DNA of 64,000 bases, taken from contig NZ_CP031010.1 in assembly GCF_003584565.2 (NCBI RefSeq), positions 4,526,001 to 4,590,000 of the forward strand, in the 5' to 3' direction. Below the pieces are notes generated by a model, which was given only the letters and a program-made list of their open reading frames with translations, did no database searches and was not told the DNA's origin. Of this stretch, positions 32,919 through 42,542 are shown piece by piece; position 1 is the first letter of the stretch, and every line of letters begins with the position of its first letter. This stretch comes from Alteromonas sp. RKMC-009. Its GTDB lineage: Bacteria > Pseudomonadota > Gammaproteobacteria > Enterobacterales > Alteromonadaceae. The position numbers and the translations under genes are program-made.

Positions 32919-34196
32919 ATGTCATCCAGAAGACAGTTTTTGAAATATTCAGCGGCATTTGCCGCATCATTTACTGCTTTATCTTTATCTGCTCAGCAAT
33001 TTGAAAGTCCGGTCGGTTCAGTTGAAACTGTTACGAAGGACGAAGCATTCTGGCAAAAGATCAGAGAACAGTACGATATTCAGAAAGAGATTATAAATCT
33101 CGAGCAGGGTTACTGGGGCAAGATGGCCAATCCGGTTCAACAGGCATTTTTTGACCACACCCGGCGGGTAAACCGCGAGATGTCGTGGTACGCCCGTAAG
33201 CACTTCAGTCAGGATTTACATGCTGCACGGGAAGCAGTAGCTGATGCCCTCAAAGTGAAAAAAGAAGAAGTCATGCTTACCCGCAATGCCACCGAATCAT
33301 TTGTTGACCTGATTACTCAGTTTGATGATTTCTCATCTGGCGATGAGATCTTGTGGGCTGATACCGATTATCCTGCTTATCAGGACATGATGGCCTGGCT
33401 TAGCGCCGACCGTAAGGTAAAAGGTACCAAAATAAACCTTCCTGCCTATGGCGATGAACAGGACTATCTTGAGGCGTACCAACAGGCGTTCGAGCAACAT
33501 CCGGACATAAAACTGATGTTGCTCACTCATGTCAGTAATCAACATGGCCTGGTGATGCCAGTAAGAAAAATTGCAGAAATGGCAAAGGAACGGGGCATCT
33601 ATGTGATCTGTGACTGTGCGCAATCCTGGGGGCTGATTGACTTCACCATTGACGATCTTGGCGTAGACTGGGCCATTTTTAATCTTCACAAGTGGATTGG
33701 CTCGCCGGTAGGTGTCGGAGCACTTTATATGCGTCAGGGAACACTCTCTGCGGTGCGCCCGTTCCCGGGCGAAGATGCCGGCGACAGTGATGTATCGAAC
33801 CGCATCCATCTGGCCACCTCCAATTTTGCCAGTTTCATGACCGTGCCCGATGCCCTCAATTTTCATAACAAAATAGGCGGCAAGAATAAGGAAGCCAGAT
33901 TGCGCTATCTGTGGGAAAGCTGGACGCGGCCTCTGCGTGACAATACAGCGATTGAAATTTTTGGGGCCACATCTTCGACGAACGCATCGGGGATGGGAGG
34001 ATTCAGACTTGCAGGGAAAACCAGCTATGAAGAAAACGCGGCCCTTCAGCTACAACTGGAAAAAGAGTTTGGCATTTTCACTGTGGTCAGAAAAGGTCTG
34101 TCCGCTGGCAGCAATATCCGCGTGACACCGCAAATTTTCACGCCGGTTGCCCACATGCAGAAGCTGGCAGAAGCGATCAATAAGATAACAGGCTGA
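32919..34196 (+). CDS. Tat-exported class V aminotransferase-fold PLP protein, isopenicillin-N-epimerase-like
   Basis: A 425-residue PLP enzyme. The N-terminus MSSRRQFLKYSAAFAASFTAL is a twin-arginine signal, so it should be folded with cofactor and exported to the periplasm. The core is class V aminotransferase: EEVMLTRNATESF binds the PLP phosphate, VICDCAQSWGLIDF contains the ring-binding Asp, and FNLHKWIGSP carries the Schiff-base Lys. Related exported members are annotated as isopenicillin N epimerase-like; the true reaction is unknown and could be a lyase or racemase on amino acids. GGGGAA lies upstream of the ATG. It converges with the phosphoesterase gene across a terminator. Confidence 0.87.
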   Translation: MSSRRQFLKYSAAFAASFTALSLSAQQFESPVGSVETVTKDEAFWQKIREQYDIQKEIINLEQGYWGKMANPVQQAFFDHTRRVNREMSWYARKHFSQDLHAAREAVADALKVKKEEVMLTRNATESFVDLITQFDDFSSGDEILWADTDYPAYQDMMAWLSADRKVKGTKINLPAYGDEQDYLEAYQQAFEQHPDIKLMLLTHVSNQHGLVMPVRKIAEMAKERGIYVICDCAQSWGLIDFTIDDLGVDWAIFNLHKWIGSPVGVGALYMRQGTLSAVRPFPGEDAGDSDVSNRIHLATSNFASFMTVPDALNFHNKIGGKNKEARLRYLWESWTRPLRDNTAIEIFGATSSTNASGMGGFRLAGKTSYEENAALQLQLEKEFGIFTVVRKGLSAGSNIRVTPQIFTPVAHMQKLAEAINKITG

Positions 34197-34222
34197 TAAC
34201 AGGGCGCACCAGCGCCCTTGTT
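34197..34222. terminator. Terminator between convergent genes
   Basis: AGGGCGC (34201-34207) pairs with GCGCCCT (34212-34218) around ACCA, flanked by AAC and TTGTT, immediately after the stop at 34196 and overlapping the opposing stop at 34221. It fits a bidirectional terminator. Confidence 0.7.
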
Positions 34223-36071
34223 AAACGCCCTTCACCGTAATTGACGTAACATCACGTGATACCGCCACATCGCTGAGCAATTCGACAAAGTGCCTCACCT
34301 GTTGCGATTGCACAGGGGCGGCTTCTGGCAACTCACAATGTAACGAGGCATCACTGAGGCGCTCGTACACGACTTCCCGTCCACCAAGGTCAGCAAACTG
34401 ACCGGCGTTCCTGATACGGTAATAATCATTAGCCAGTGTGATGGCGGGCATCGTAAGCAGTCCTTCATCAGTAACGCGTCTGACATTGCCACATACCAAC
34501 ATTTCCAGTGCGTCACCAACCGTTTGGCTTTGAATAAACGTAGCCAGTGGCTTAGGCCATTCGCGGCCCACATAGCGCTGTCGCACCACTTCTTTTAAAT
34601 GGGCGTCGGTAAAACGCAAATAGTCCGGTGCATCCAGAATGGTGTTATCCCAGTTTATCAGTCCCGCCTGCTTGCGGTATTGCCACTCTTTAGCATACAC
34701 AGGGAACAAAGTATCGAAACGGGCAACTTGCTGCTGAATGATGGTATCTACCTGAGCGCTGCCATCATTGTTCAGGGTAACCACGCTGTAGCCGGGCTGA
34801 TAGGCAGCCAGCGACGGCACCTGCACATTCACCAGCCCGCCGGTGTCTTCAGGTTGTGCAATGTCGTACAGGTGCATGTGCCCTGCCATGTGCAACCGCA
34901 ATCCTAGATCAGACAGGATCTGCGTTGTCGGTGCTGACGGCATACGTTTTAGTTGCATGCCGTTGTCTCCGAACAGCTCAGCCAGCTGCTTTCGTGTGTT
35001 GTCGTAGAAGTCCGCCATAGGAAAATGGCTGAACGCAATCAGGCGCTTATTTTGCTCTTCTGCCCGCTTTACCACGCCGGCAATCCAGTCAATGAGCTCA
35101 GGTTTATAGTCCACCAGCGCGTTGTAACCTGCATTCCCTGAACCATTAAATTCCAGCGACGATACTTTTCCTTTTGGTGTATACACATTGGCGTCGATAG
35201 CCAGTAGCCAAAGACCCTCTACCGGTTCAACCAGATAGCTGGCATCCGGCATGAAAATACAAGATTCCCCGTTCTCTTCATTCGGGTTGCTCTTCTCGCC
35301 CGTATTGCTTTCCTCACTCCCGCTTCCGGTGTCGCACCAGCGCCATCCACGCTTACTGACATCGGCTGTACCAAAGGGTGTTTCATACAACACATCCTGC
35401 GATGACGGGCTGAAGCCCTGTGATTTCAGGGATTCCATGATGTCAGCATAGCCCCATTCCCGCAGGGCATTGCTGCATTGCCATGCAGATTTATTCAGGC
35501 AATCAGGGTGGTCAGGACTCATCACCGCCACTTCTTTACCACTGCAATGCAGGAAGTCTTTCTTTCCTCCGGCGCGGGAGAAGGGTCGCACGGGGTCGTG
35601 GTTGCCGGTAATTGCAAAAAAGCGCATACCGTATTTGCCGGTGTATTCTGAGAGAATGTCAGCCAGCGCCCTCACATTGGCGGGCTGGCCGTCATCTGAA
35701 AAATCGCCGGGTAACGCCACCAGCTTAATGCCTTTGGCAGCAATCTCATCCAGTGCTGCGCGAAAAACAAAGTAGTTTTCATTAAACAGCCGCGTACTGT
35801 TGAGCTGTGCCTGCATGCTGCGCATCAACACCGGCGTTTGTGCTCCCTGCGAGCTGTCACCTGAGATCGGAGTATCTGCTATCAGTGGCAGTTCAGATGC
35901 ATCCAAATCTTTAGCTGCAGCGAAGAAATCATGCAAGTGAATGTCTGCAAGAAAGGCAATTTGAACCGGTGCAGGCGTGTTCCCTGCAGTCTTGTTTTGT
36001 TCAGAGGGAGACTTGTCTGTTCCGCACCCGGCGAGACTAATGAGTAAAAGGAAAATAACCGGAAATTTCAT
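34221..36071 (-). CDS. Calcineurin-like metallophosphoesterase lipoprotein
   Basis: 616 residues. The N-terminus MKFPVIFLLLISLAGCGTDK has a lipobox (LAGC), so the protein is lipid-anchored. The metallophosphatase motifs occur in order: DIHLHD (about 44-49), GDFSDDG (about 121), GNHDPVRP, then AFSHFPMAD and MAGHMHLYD with the metal-binding His residues. It should hydrolyse phosphoesters at the cell envelope; substrate unknown. The insertion with Ser/Glu-rich SGSEESNTGEKSN between core motifs is likely a loop. It is the next gene downstream of the RND-operon kinase but separated by 123 nt, so probably independent. Confidence 0.87.
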   Translation of the reverse strand: MKFPVIFLLLISLAGCGTDKSPSEQNKTAGNTPAPVQIAFLADIHLHDFFAAAKDLDASELPLIADTPISGDSSQGAQTPVLMRSMQAQLNSTRLFNENYFVFRAALDEIAAKGIKLVALPGDFSDDGQPANVRALADILSEYTGKYGMRFFAITGNHDPVRPFSRAGGKKDFLHCSGKEVAVMSPDHPDCLNKSAWQCSNALREWGYADIMESLKSQGFSPSSQDVLYETPFGTADVSKRGWRWCDTGSGSEESNTGEKSNPNEENGESCIFMPDASYLVEPVEGLWLLAIDANVYTPKGKVSSLEFNGSGNAGYNALVDYKPELIDWIAGVVKRAEEQNKRLIAFSHFPMADFYDNTRKQLAELFGDNGMQLKRMPSAPTTQILSDLGLRLHMAGHMHLYDIAQPEDTGGLVNVQVPSLAAYQPGYSVVTLNNDGSAQVDTIIQQQVARFDTLFPVYAKEWQYRKQAGLINWDNTILDAPDYLRFTDAHLKEVVRQRYVGREWPKPLATFIQSQTVGDALEMLVCGNVRRVTDEGLLTMPAITLANDYYRIRNAGQFADLGGREVVYERLSDASLHCELPEAAPVQSQQVRHFVELLSDVAVSRDVTSITVKGV

Positions 36072-36194
36072 AAAAGAACCTGTTTATGGATGGCTGACAG
36101 TCCGCAAGCACCTGGCGACTACTAATTTACAGACGATAAAGACAAACGAACGGGGACAAATTTTGTCACCTTATGTGACTGCCGGCTAATTGAC

Positions 36195-37475
36195 TTAACT
36201 GTTAAGTACAATACTCACTTCACAGCCATCAGCAGTAAAGCGATGCTGATAGGTCCAGCCAAGCTTGGCTGTGACCCTTTTTACCAGTTCCAGGCCGAGA
36301 CCGTAACCTGATTCGTCGTTTCCTACCGGGTCATTATACTGTTCTGCATTGTCTTCACGGTTGACGATCGTCAGGGTATGACCAGACTGGCTTATGGTAA
36401 CCATACCACTTTGGGTATGCTGAAATGCGTTACGGATAAGGTTACCGCATACAATGCGAAGGGCTGTCGGCGGGATAGAGCAAACGACATTGTCCGTGGC
36501 GAGTTCCACGTTCACCTGTTTTCCGGTCAGCAAATACTGTAAATCCTGCACCAGCGCAGACAACATACCTCCCGGCTGAATGTCAGATACGGCCAGTTCA
36601 TCGTGATCCTGACGGCTAAGCCAAAGCAGGGTTTCAGTAAGATCGGTCATAGTATGGGAAGCATGGTCAATGCGACGGATGGCGTTTGCGCCTTTTGACG
36701 GCCCTTTTTCTTCCAGTTTATGCAACAACTCCACACTGGAACGGATAACCGCAATAGGCGTGCGAAGTTCATGGCTGGCGTGGGAAACAAACTCCCGCTC
36801 TCTCACCAGTCCTTCCCGCACATGTTGCAGGCTGGAATGGACAATACCCGCCAGTTCATTAAGCTCCTGATATTTGAATTCCGGCACAGGTTGTTCCAGC
36901 GTTTGTTCATTAAGCCCCTGTGCCCATAACCGCAGTCTTTCCACGGGCCTGGATACGCTGCGCAGCAGGATCATCAGCACCCCGGCGAACAACACCAGCA
37001 CGCCCAGCCCCAGGAGCATGGACCAGCCTTCATGGGAAATCATGAATTCAGGTTCGTCATCGAGTTTAAGAGAGTCAAACACCTGAGCTACGTACCGGTC
37101 GGGATATCTGCCGTGACGATCGGCAATTTTTACCACAAATACGGCACTGGACGGCCTGAAGAAGATAAACGATCGCTCAACGGCTTTATGTAAATGAAAT
37201 GGCCGGAGTTTGTCCGGGTTGAATTTTGTTTTAACGCTGTCCGGAAAATCCTTCCAGTCGGCGGCAATAATAAAACTTAACACTTCCTGCGGCTTTCCGG
37301 GTTCAACCTGTGACACTCTGGCGGCAGCTATCATGTTGCCACGCATGACGCCGTCCATGCCGGCAAAAAAGTTCATCATTGCGAGCACACTAAAACCGGA
37401 GATGACGACTGTTCCCATTACCAGCAGGGCAATGAGAATATAGCGTCTTAAACTCAGACTGAAGCCACGAACCAT
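36195..37475 (-). CDS. Sensor histidine kinase of the RND operon
   Basis: 426 residues. Two membrane helices (about 12-34 and 153-173) flank a periplasmic sensor of about 120 residues. A HAMP-like segment follows, then HisKA with the phosphorylated His in SHASHELRTPIAV and HATPase with N box GNLIRNAFQHT and G2 box SGYGLGLELV. The DxGxG (G1) motif is not evident: the sequence between (EDNAEQYNDPVGNDE) is short and degenerate, so catalytic activity should be checked. It starts 1 nt after the response-regulator stop and is the last gene of the efflux operon, suggesting that it senses pump substrates or envelope stress. Confidence 0.88.
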   Translation of the reverse strand: MVRGFSLSLRRYILIALLVMGTVVISGFSVLAMMNFFAGMDGVMRGNMIAAARVSQVEPGKPQEVLSFIIAADWKDFPDSVKTKFNPDKLRPFHLHKAVERSFIFFRPSSAVFVVKIADRHGRYPDRYVAQVFDSLKLDDEPEFMISHEGWSMLLGLGVLVLFAGVLMILLRSVSRPVERLRLWAQGLNEQTLEQPVPEFKYQELNELAGIVHSSLQHVREGLVREREFVSHASHELRTPIAVIRSSVELLHKLEEKGPSKGANAIRRIDHASHTMTDLTETLLWLSRQDHDELAVSDIQPGGMLSALVQDLQYLLTGKQVNVELATDNVVCSIPPTALRIVCGNLIRNAFQHTQSGMVTISQSGHTLTIVNREDNAEQYNDPVGNDESGYGLGLELVKRVTAKLGWTYQHRFTADGCEVSIVLNS

Positions 37476-37476
37476 G

Positions 37477-38148
37477 CTATTGCGCTCCGGACACTAATCT
37501 AAACCCTACACCGGTAGCAGACTGCACATCCAAACCGCTTTCTTTCCCCAGTGCCTTTCTCAAATGATGAATATGTACTTTCAGGCTATTGGAGTCCGGC
37601 CGGTTTTCGCCCCACACGGCCTGGGACAGCATTTCACGGGAGACCGGCGCAGGGTATGCCCGCACCAGTTGTTCGAGTACGATAAACGCTGTAGGACTCA
37701 TTTTCACCGGCTCACCTGCCAGCGTGGCAGTTTTCCCGTTCACATCCACACACAGTTCACCGCATCGCAATTGCTTTACCTGCCCGCTTCGTCGTAGCGA
37801 CAGCGCCTGCAAACGCGCCACCAGCTCGGCCATGGCGAAGGGTTTTACCAGATAATCATCAGCACCTTTAGCAAACCCTGCCAGCTTGTCATCTAACTGA
37901 TCCCGTGCGGTGAGCATGATAACCGGTGTGTCGTCGCCCTTTTCACGTAACCGTTCACACACAGACAGGCCATCCAGTCTCGGCAGATTAATGTCCAGGA
38001 TCACCACGGCATATTCGTTTTCAGCAAGAAAATTCAGTGCCGCCACACCGTTACTGGCATGATCGCAGTCGAAATCTTCCAGTGCCAGATAATCAACAAT
38101 GTTTCCGGCTAAATCTAAATCGTCTTCAACCAGCAGTAATGTGGTCAT
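37477..38148 (-). CDS. OmpR-type response regulator of the RND operon
   Basis: 223 residues: receiver domain (Glu-Asp-Asp at 8-10, phospho-acceptor Asp in VVILDINLPRLDG, Lys in YLVKPF) and a C-terminal winged helix (MSPTAFIVLEQLVRAYPAPVSREML, then NSLKVHIHHLRKALG). It resembles QseB/PmrA-like regulators. The gene overlaps the RND pump gene by 23 nt and precedes its kinase, so expression is tied to the pump. It may activate its own operon; I did not find a convincing repeat upstream of that operon. It is one candidate to bind the CTTAAG box near 52950, but there is no direct evidence. Confidence 0.88.
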   Translation of the reverse strand: MTTLLLVEDDLDLAGNIVDYLALEDFDCDHASNGVAALNFLAENEYAVVILDINLPRLDGLSVCERLREKGDDTPVIMLTARDQLDDKLAGFAKGADDYLVKPFAMAELVARLQALSLRRSGQVKQLRCGELCVDVNGKTATLAGEPVKMSPTAFIVLEQLVRAYPAPVSREMLSQAVWGENRPDSNSLKVHIHHLRKALGKESGLDVQSATGVGFRLVSGAQ

Positions 38149-41100
38149 CGCGGTCTCCGAAACGTTTTTTTAAATGCTCACGGCCACTCACCATCAGGCT
38201 TCGCACATCTTCATTAATTAACACCAGTGCAGGAATTAACAACAGGGTGATGACAGTAGCAAACAGAATACCATAGCCCAGCGATGCTGCAGCAGGGATC
38301 AGAAACTGTGCTTGTTTGGAGGTTTCCCCGAGAATAGGATACAGCCCGGCAAACGTCGTCACGGATGTCAGCAATACTGCCCGCAGGCGGCTGCTACACG
38401 ACTCGATAATGGCGTCCTGCACATCGGCACCAAAACGGCGTAACTCGTTATAACGGGAAACCAGCAGCAACGAATCGTTCACCACCACGCCGCTGAGGGC
38501 AAGAATACCGTTCAGAGACAACAGACTCATCATCAAACCGTTACTCCAGTGACCGAGGATAGCGCCTACCACACCAAAGGGGATTGCCATCATAATGATC
38601 ACTGGCTGAACATAAGATTTAAGCGGAATGGCAAGCAGAGCGTAGATGGCCACCAGTGCCAGGATAAACACCGTTTCCATAGAACTTTGTGTTTCTTCCT
38701 GCTGCTCTGCTTCACCGGCAAAATGCACTGACAAATCCGGATACTGGCGGGTAAGCACCGGCACCAGTTCACTGTTCAGTTTTTCCACCAGCTCAGTGGA
38801 GGTGATTTTGTCACTGACAACGGATGCAGAGACAGTAAGCGCCCGCAAACCATCAATCCGGGTGATTTGCTTTTGCTGGCTGTCAGGGATAATACGGGCA
38901 ACCACGTCCAGCGGCACCACAGTGCCGTCGTTCAAACGCACACGGGCGTTCAGGATATCGGCAGGGTTCGCCCGGTCTGCTTCAGGGTAACGTACCCGCA
39001 CTTTTACTTCGTTTTTATCGCGCAAATAGCGCTGCACAATTTCACCACCAAATGCCCGCAGCAACTGCTGTGACAAGCTCTTTGTGTCCATGCCCAGTGC
39101 GCGGCCCTGCGGCGTCAATTCGAAACGCAACATAGCTTCACCCGGTGTCAGTGAGCTTTCTACACTGTGCACACCATCGATGTTAGCCAGCGCCTCGCGG
39201 AATGAAGCTTCTGCTGCCGTCAGCGTACTGTCACTTATGCTCTTCAGCTCCACCTGGAAGGCGTTTACCATTTCCCTGCGGGACTGAATTTTTAATTGCT
39301 TCACCCCTTCAGGTTCACCGGCAAGCTCACGCCATTTCGACGCCAGTTCATCCAGCGAGTAAGGTTGACCCTCTGCCAGTGAAACAATGATGCTGCCACT
39401 CTGATCACCGGACGCCGTCACCTGCAAATTGGCGATGCCTGAACCTTCAAGGCCCAGATTGTTCATCAGAAAATCATCCGCTTGATTAAGCGTGTTTTCG
39501 AGCCGAGTCAGGTTTTTCTCGTTCTGACCGAAGCTGGCATCACTCTGCAACGTCATTGACGCTTCCACTGTGTCACCGGGCATACTGGGGAAAAAGCCTA
39601 CCCGCACCACACCGTTCATTGGCATACCAATCACCAGAATAAACAGAGCGACAAACAGCATGACGGCGGCATAGCGATATTGAATGGCTTTGCGCAGTGC
39701 CGGCTGATACATCCGTTCGTTGAAGAAACTTAAACCGCGATCAGCACCGCGCTGCACTTTGCCCCACAGATCAGCAATGCCCTTACGGGGTTTTCTGTGC
39801 GTAGGTAAATGGGCCAGGTGAGAAGGTAAAATGAGTTTAGATTCCACCACCGACAGCAGAAGACAGATAGTGACAATCATGCCGAACTGGGAATACAGTT
39901 TACCCAGTCCGCCTTCCACGTTAGACAATGCAAAGAACGTCGCAACAGTCGTCAGTACCCCGAACAATGTGGGTACGGCAACCCGCATGGTGCCTTTGAT
40001 GGTGTTTTGCAGCGTATCTCCGTATTTCTGCCTGGTAGCGTATACACTTTCCCCCACCACCACGGCATCGTCCACCACGATACCCAGCGCCATAATAAAC
40101 CCGAAGGTAGTCATTTCGTTGATGGTCATATCAACGAAGCTGTCAGTCATGAAAAACAGGGTACCAAAGAAGATAAACGGCAGACCGGCGGCCACCCAGA
40201 ATGCCACGCGAAGATTCAGAAACACTGCCAGCGTGATAAATACAAGCACGATGCCGGACAGCGCATTTTTTGTCAGCAGGGCGAGACGGTCGGTAATCAT
40301 GGTGCTGCGGTCATACCAGGTTTCCAGCTCTACGCCTTCCGGTAACAGACCCCGCTCATGCCACTCTTCTACCACACTTTTCGCCTGTGCCACCATGTTC
40401 ACCACATCGCCGTTTTCATCCATCACGATCTGGATACCATAGCCGTTCACGCCATTGTACCGGGCCAGCGTGTAGGCATCGTCGGCAAAAATGTCGGTCA
40501 CGTCAGCCACATCACCGATTGTCAGGAATGTGCCGCTGTCATCGGCCAGTAGCGGAATATTGGCAAAGTCTTCTGCGTAATAAGCCTGCTCAGAGGCTTT
40601 AAGACGGATCACCTTCTCTTTGTTTCGCAGGCTGGTTGTGAGGGCGGTAGCCGACTCCTGATTAATGGCATCAGCGATATCAGACATGGTCAGCCCGTAT
40701 GCCTGTAACTTAGCCTCGTCGATTTCGATGGACATCATGGGGTCAATAAAGTTAGGCGTACTGACCTCACGGATACCGTCTTTGGCAAGTAAATCCCGCT
40801 CCAACTGATCGCCCAGTTGTTGCAATGTTGCGTGGTCAGTATCACCGTAGAGCTGCACCCAAATCACGTGATCCTGACGCCGTCCTTTGGATATCACCGG
40901 CTTTTCTGCATCAGACGGAAAGTTGAAGATACTGTCTACCTTGGTTTTCACATCCGTAAGCAGCGTATCGAGATCGTAATCACTTTCCTTTTCAATCTGT
41001 ACGTTACTGCCACTGGCCGTAGACGTCGAGGTAATGCGCTTAATACCCGGCACACCTTCCAGCGCATTTTCGATGTTAATCGCAATGCCCTCTTCGGCCT

Positions 41101-41287
41101 GTACTGCGTCACCGCTGTCGTAGGTCATGGAGACATTGATAAAGCGGGGATCCATGCTGGGGAAAGCTTCTTTACGGATATCACCCAAAGACGCAAGACC
41201 AACAATGATCATTCCCAGCATTAACAGATTTGCCGCCACCGGGTTGCGGGCAAACCAGCCGATGATACTGCTGTTATTCGCCGCCAT
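38126..41287 (-). CDS. RND efflux pump inner-membrane transporter
   Basis: A 1053-residue HAE1-type proton/drug antiporter of the AcrB/MMPL superfamily. The first helix follows GWFARNPVAANLLML. Large periplasmic loops lie after helices 1 and 7. Helix 4 has FGFIMALGIVVDDAVVVGESVYA with the paired Asp residues needed for proton relay, and the second half carries the repeat GILALSGVVVNDSLLLVSRYNELR. It forms a tripartite pump with the MFP and outer-membrane factor encoded just upstream. Substrate cannot be read. The gene overlaps both neighbours (14 nt upstream, 23 nt downstream), so the five-gene operon is compact. Confidence 0.93.
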   Translation of the reverse strand: MAANNSSIIGWFARNPVAANLLMLGMIIVGLASLGDIRKEAFPSMDPRFINVSMTYDSGDAVQAEEGIAINIENALEGVPGIKRITSTSTASGSNVQIEKESDYDLDTLLTDVKTKVDSIFNFPSDAEKPVISKGRRQDHVIWVQLYGDTDHATLQQLGDQLERDLLAKDGIREVSTPNFIDPMMSIEIDEAKLQAYGLTMSDIADAINQESATALTTSLRNKEKVIRLKASEQAYYAEDFANIPLLADDSGTFLTIGDVADVTDIFADDAYTLARYNGVNGYGIQIVMDENGDVVNMVAQAKSVVEEWHERGLLPEGVELETWYDRSTMITDRLALLTKNALSGIVLVFITLAVFLNLRVAFWVAAGLPFIFFGTLFFMTDSFVDMTINEMTTFGFIMALGIVVDDAVVVGESVYATRQKYGDTLQNTIKGTMRVAVPTLFGVLTTVATFFALSNVEGGLGKLYSQFGMIVTICLLLSVVESKLILPSHLAHLPTHRKPRKGIADLWGKVQRGADRGLSFFNERMYQPALRKAIQYRYAAVMLFVALFILVIGMPMNGVVRVGFFPSMPGDTVEASMTLQSDASFGQNEKNLTRLENTLNQADDFLMNNLGLEGSGIANLQVTASGDQSGSIIVSLAEGQPYSLDELASKWRELAGEPEGVKQLKIQSRREMVNAFQVELKSISDSTLTAAEASFREALANIDGVHSVESSLTPGEAMLRFELTPQGRALGMDTKSLSQQLLRAFGGEIVQRYLRDKNEVKVRVRYPEADRANPADILNARVRLNDGTVVPLDVVARIIPDSQQKQITRIDGLRALTVSASVVSDKITSTELVEKLNSELVPVLTRQYPDLSVHFAGEAEQQEETQSSMETVFILALVAIYALLAIPLKSYVQPVIIMMAIPFGVVGAILGHWSNGLMMSLLSLNGILALSGVVVNDSLLLVSRYNELRRFGADVQDAIIESCSSRLRAVLLTSVTTFAGLYPILGETSKQAQFLIPAAASLGYGILFATVITLLLIPALVLINEDVRSLMVSGREHLKKRFGDRDDHITAG

Positions 41288-42542
41288 TGCCGACCTCCGC
41301 TACCGGATTTACTTTCATATTAACGAGGTAACTGTTCAGCGGCCGCACAACCACTTTCGCGCTCTCCATACCGGCAACTGGCGTAATGTAGGCGTGACCG
41401 TTTTCCATAAACAACACCTGCGGGGTAAATTTATCCAGCGTGTTGCTTTGCGTGACGTACCAGACTTCCTGTTTCTGCGAAATTGCAGAAGACGGAATTT
41501 GCCACACATCCTGCCACTCACGGCCGGCAATTTCTGCCACCACATACGTACCAAAATACAGCGGAGATGCCTGAGCAAGCGGGTCGTTGACCACCACGAT
41601 CGCGCTTCGCTGTCGGGATGTGGTGTCCAGATGCTGCTCTACCCGCTCAACCACACCTTCCCAATGGGTTAAACCGTCCATGTCGGTCAGTGTGACCGGC
41701 CAGGGCGTTTGTTTCAGTGTCGCCGGTGACGGCAGGTTGTTCCATTGTGTCGCTGACAGCGGTATGGCGATTTCTGCTACATTCGTGGCATACAATGCGG
41801 CTACTTCAGCGCCGGATTGCACAAAGCTGCCAGGCTGAATGCTGCGGGTTACCACCACACTGTTAAACGGTGAAGTAATTTGAGTAAAGGCCAGGTCACG
41901 CTGCGCCTGCGCCAGCGCTTTTTCTGCCTGGGCAACTGTGGCTTCTGCCGCAGCCAATTGCGGTCCGCGCAGAACCAGAGAAGATGATGGCTCACCTTCC
42001 AGTCCGGAGCGTTGCCATTCAGACAGTGCCTGTTGACCCTGTAAGCGTTCTTCTTCCAGCGCCACTTTTGCGTCTTCCAGCGTAGCCTGTGCTGCCGCTA
42101 CAGCCTGCTCATAATCGGTATTGTCGATGGTGGCCAGCACATCCCCTTTATTAAACTGTGCGCCGGTTTCAAACCGTTTGCTCAGCGACTGTACCTGTCC
42201 GGATACCTGCGCAGATAACGTCAGATTAAAACGGGGGTTTACCTGACCGTAACCTTCTACATTGGCCTTATGAGACTTTGCAGCCACACTGACCACACCC
42301 ACTTCAGGAATGGTAGTGGTTTGCTGTTGCCCTGCGCCCGGCATCCTGCCTGCCGGTGCAGCCTGTTGCGTCTTCTCGTTACCATTTTCTGTGCCGGCAG
42401 AATCAGGCTTTGCCGCAGAAGCAGAAGACGGCGCGCCCGGCGGTCCCGGTGGTGCACCATTTCCCCCAATTAACATAACAGCAAGAATGACCACGCAGAC
42501 AGCGCCCAGAGTGATGAAAAGTGTTTTACGTTGCTGACTCAT
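41274..42542 (-). CDS. RND periplasmic adaptor (membrane fusion protein)
   Basis: 422 residues. One N-terminal membrane anchor (KTLFITLGAVCVVILAVMLIG) is followed by a low-complexity Gly/Pro/Ala linker (GGNGAPPGPPGAPSSASAA), a lipoyl half-motif, a long alpha hairpin (VAAAQATLEDAKVALEEERL to ATVAQAEKALAQAQRDLAF), the second lipoyl half (ITSPFNSVVVTRSIQPGSFV) and beta-barrel domains. It links the RND transporter to the outer-membrane channel. It overlaps the outer-membrane factor gene by 4 nt (ATGA) and the RND gene by 14 nt. Confidence 0.92.
   Translation of the reverse strand: MSQQRKTLFITLGAVCVVILAVMLIGGNGAPPGPPGAPSSASAAKPDSAGTENGNEKTQQAAPAGRMPGAGQQQTTTIPEVGVVSVAAKSHKANVEGYGQVNPRFNLTLSAQVSGQVQSLSKRFETGAQFNKGDVLATIDNTDYEQAVAAAQATLEDAKVALEEERLQGQQALSEWQRSGLEGEPSSSLVLRGPQLAAAEATVAQAEKALAQAQRDLAFTQITSPFNSVVVTRSIQPGSFVQSGAEVAALYATNVAEIAIPLSATQWNNLPSPATLKQTPWPVTLTDMDGLTHWEGVVERVEQHLDTTSRQRSAIVVVNDPLAQASPLYFGTYVVAEIAGREWQDVWQIPSSAISQKQEVWYVTQSNTLDKFTPQVLFMENGHAYITPVAGMESAKVVVRPLNSYLVNMKVNPVAEVGNGGE

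Noticed and set aside
39831..40442. Plus-strand 203-codon open frame
   Set aside because: It is antisense to the RND pump, whose membrane helices and conserved Asp pair establish the true frame.
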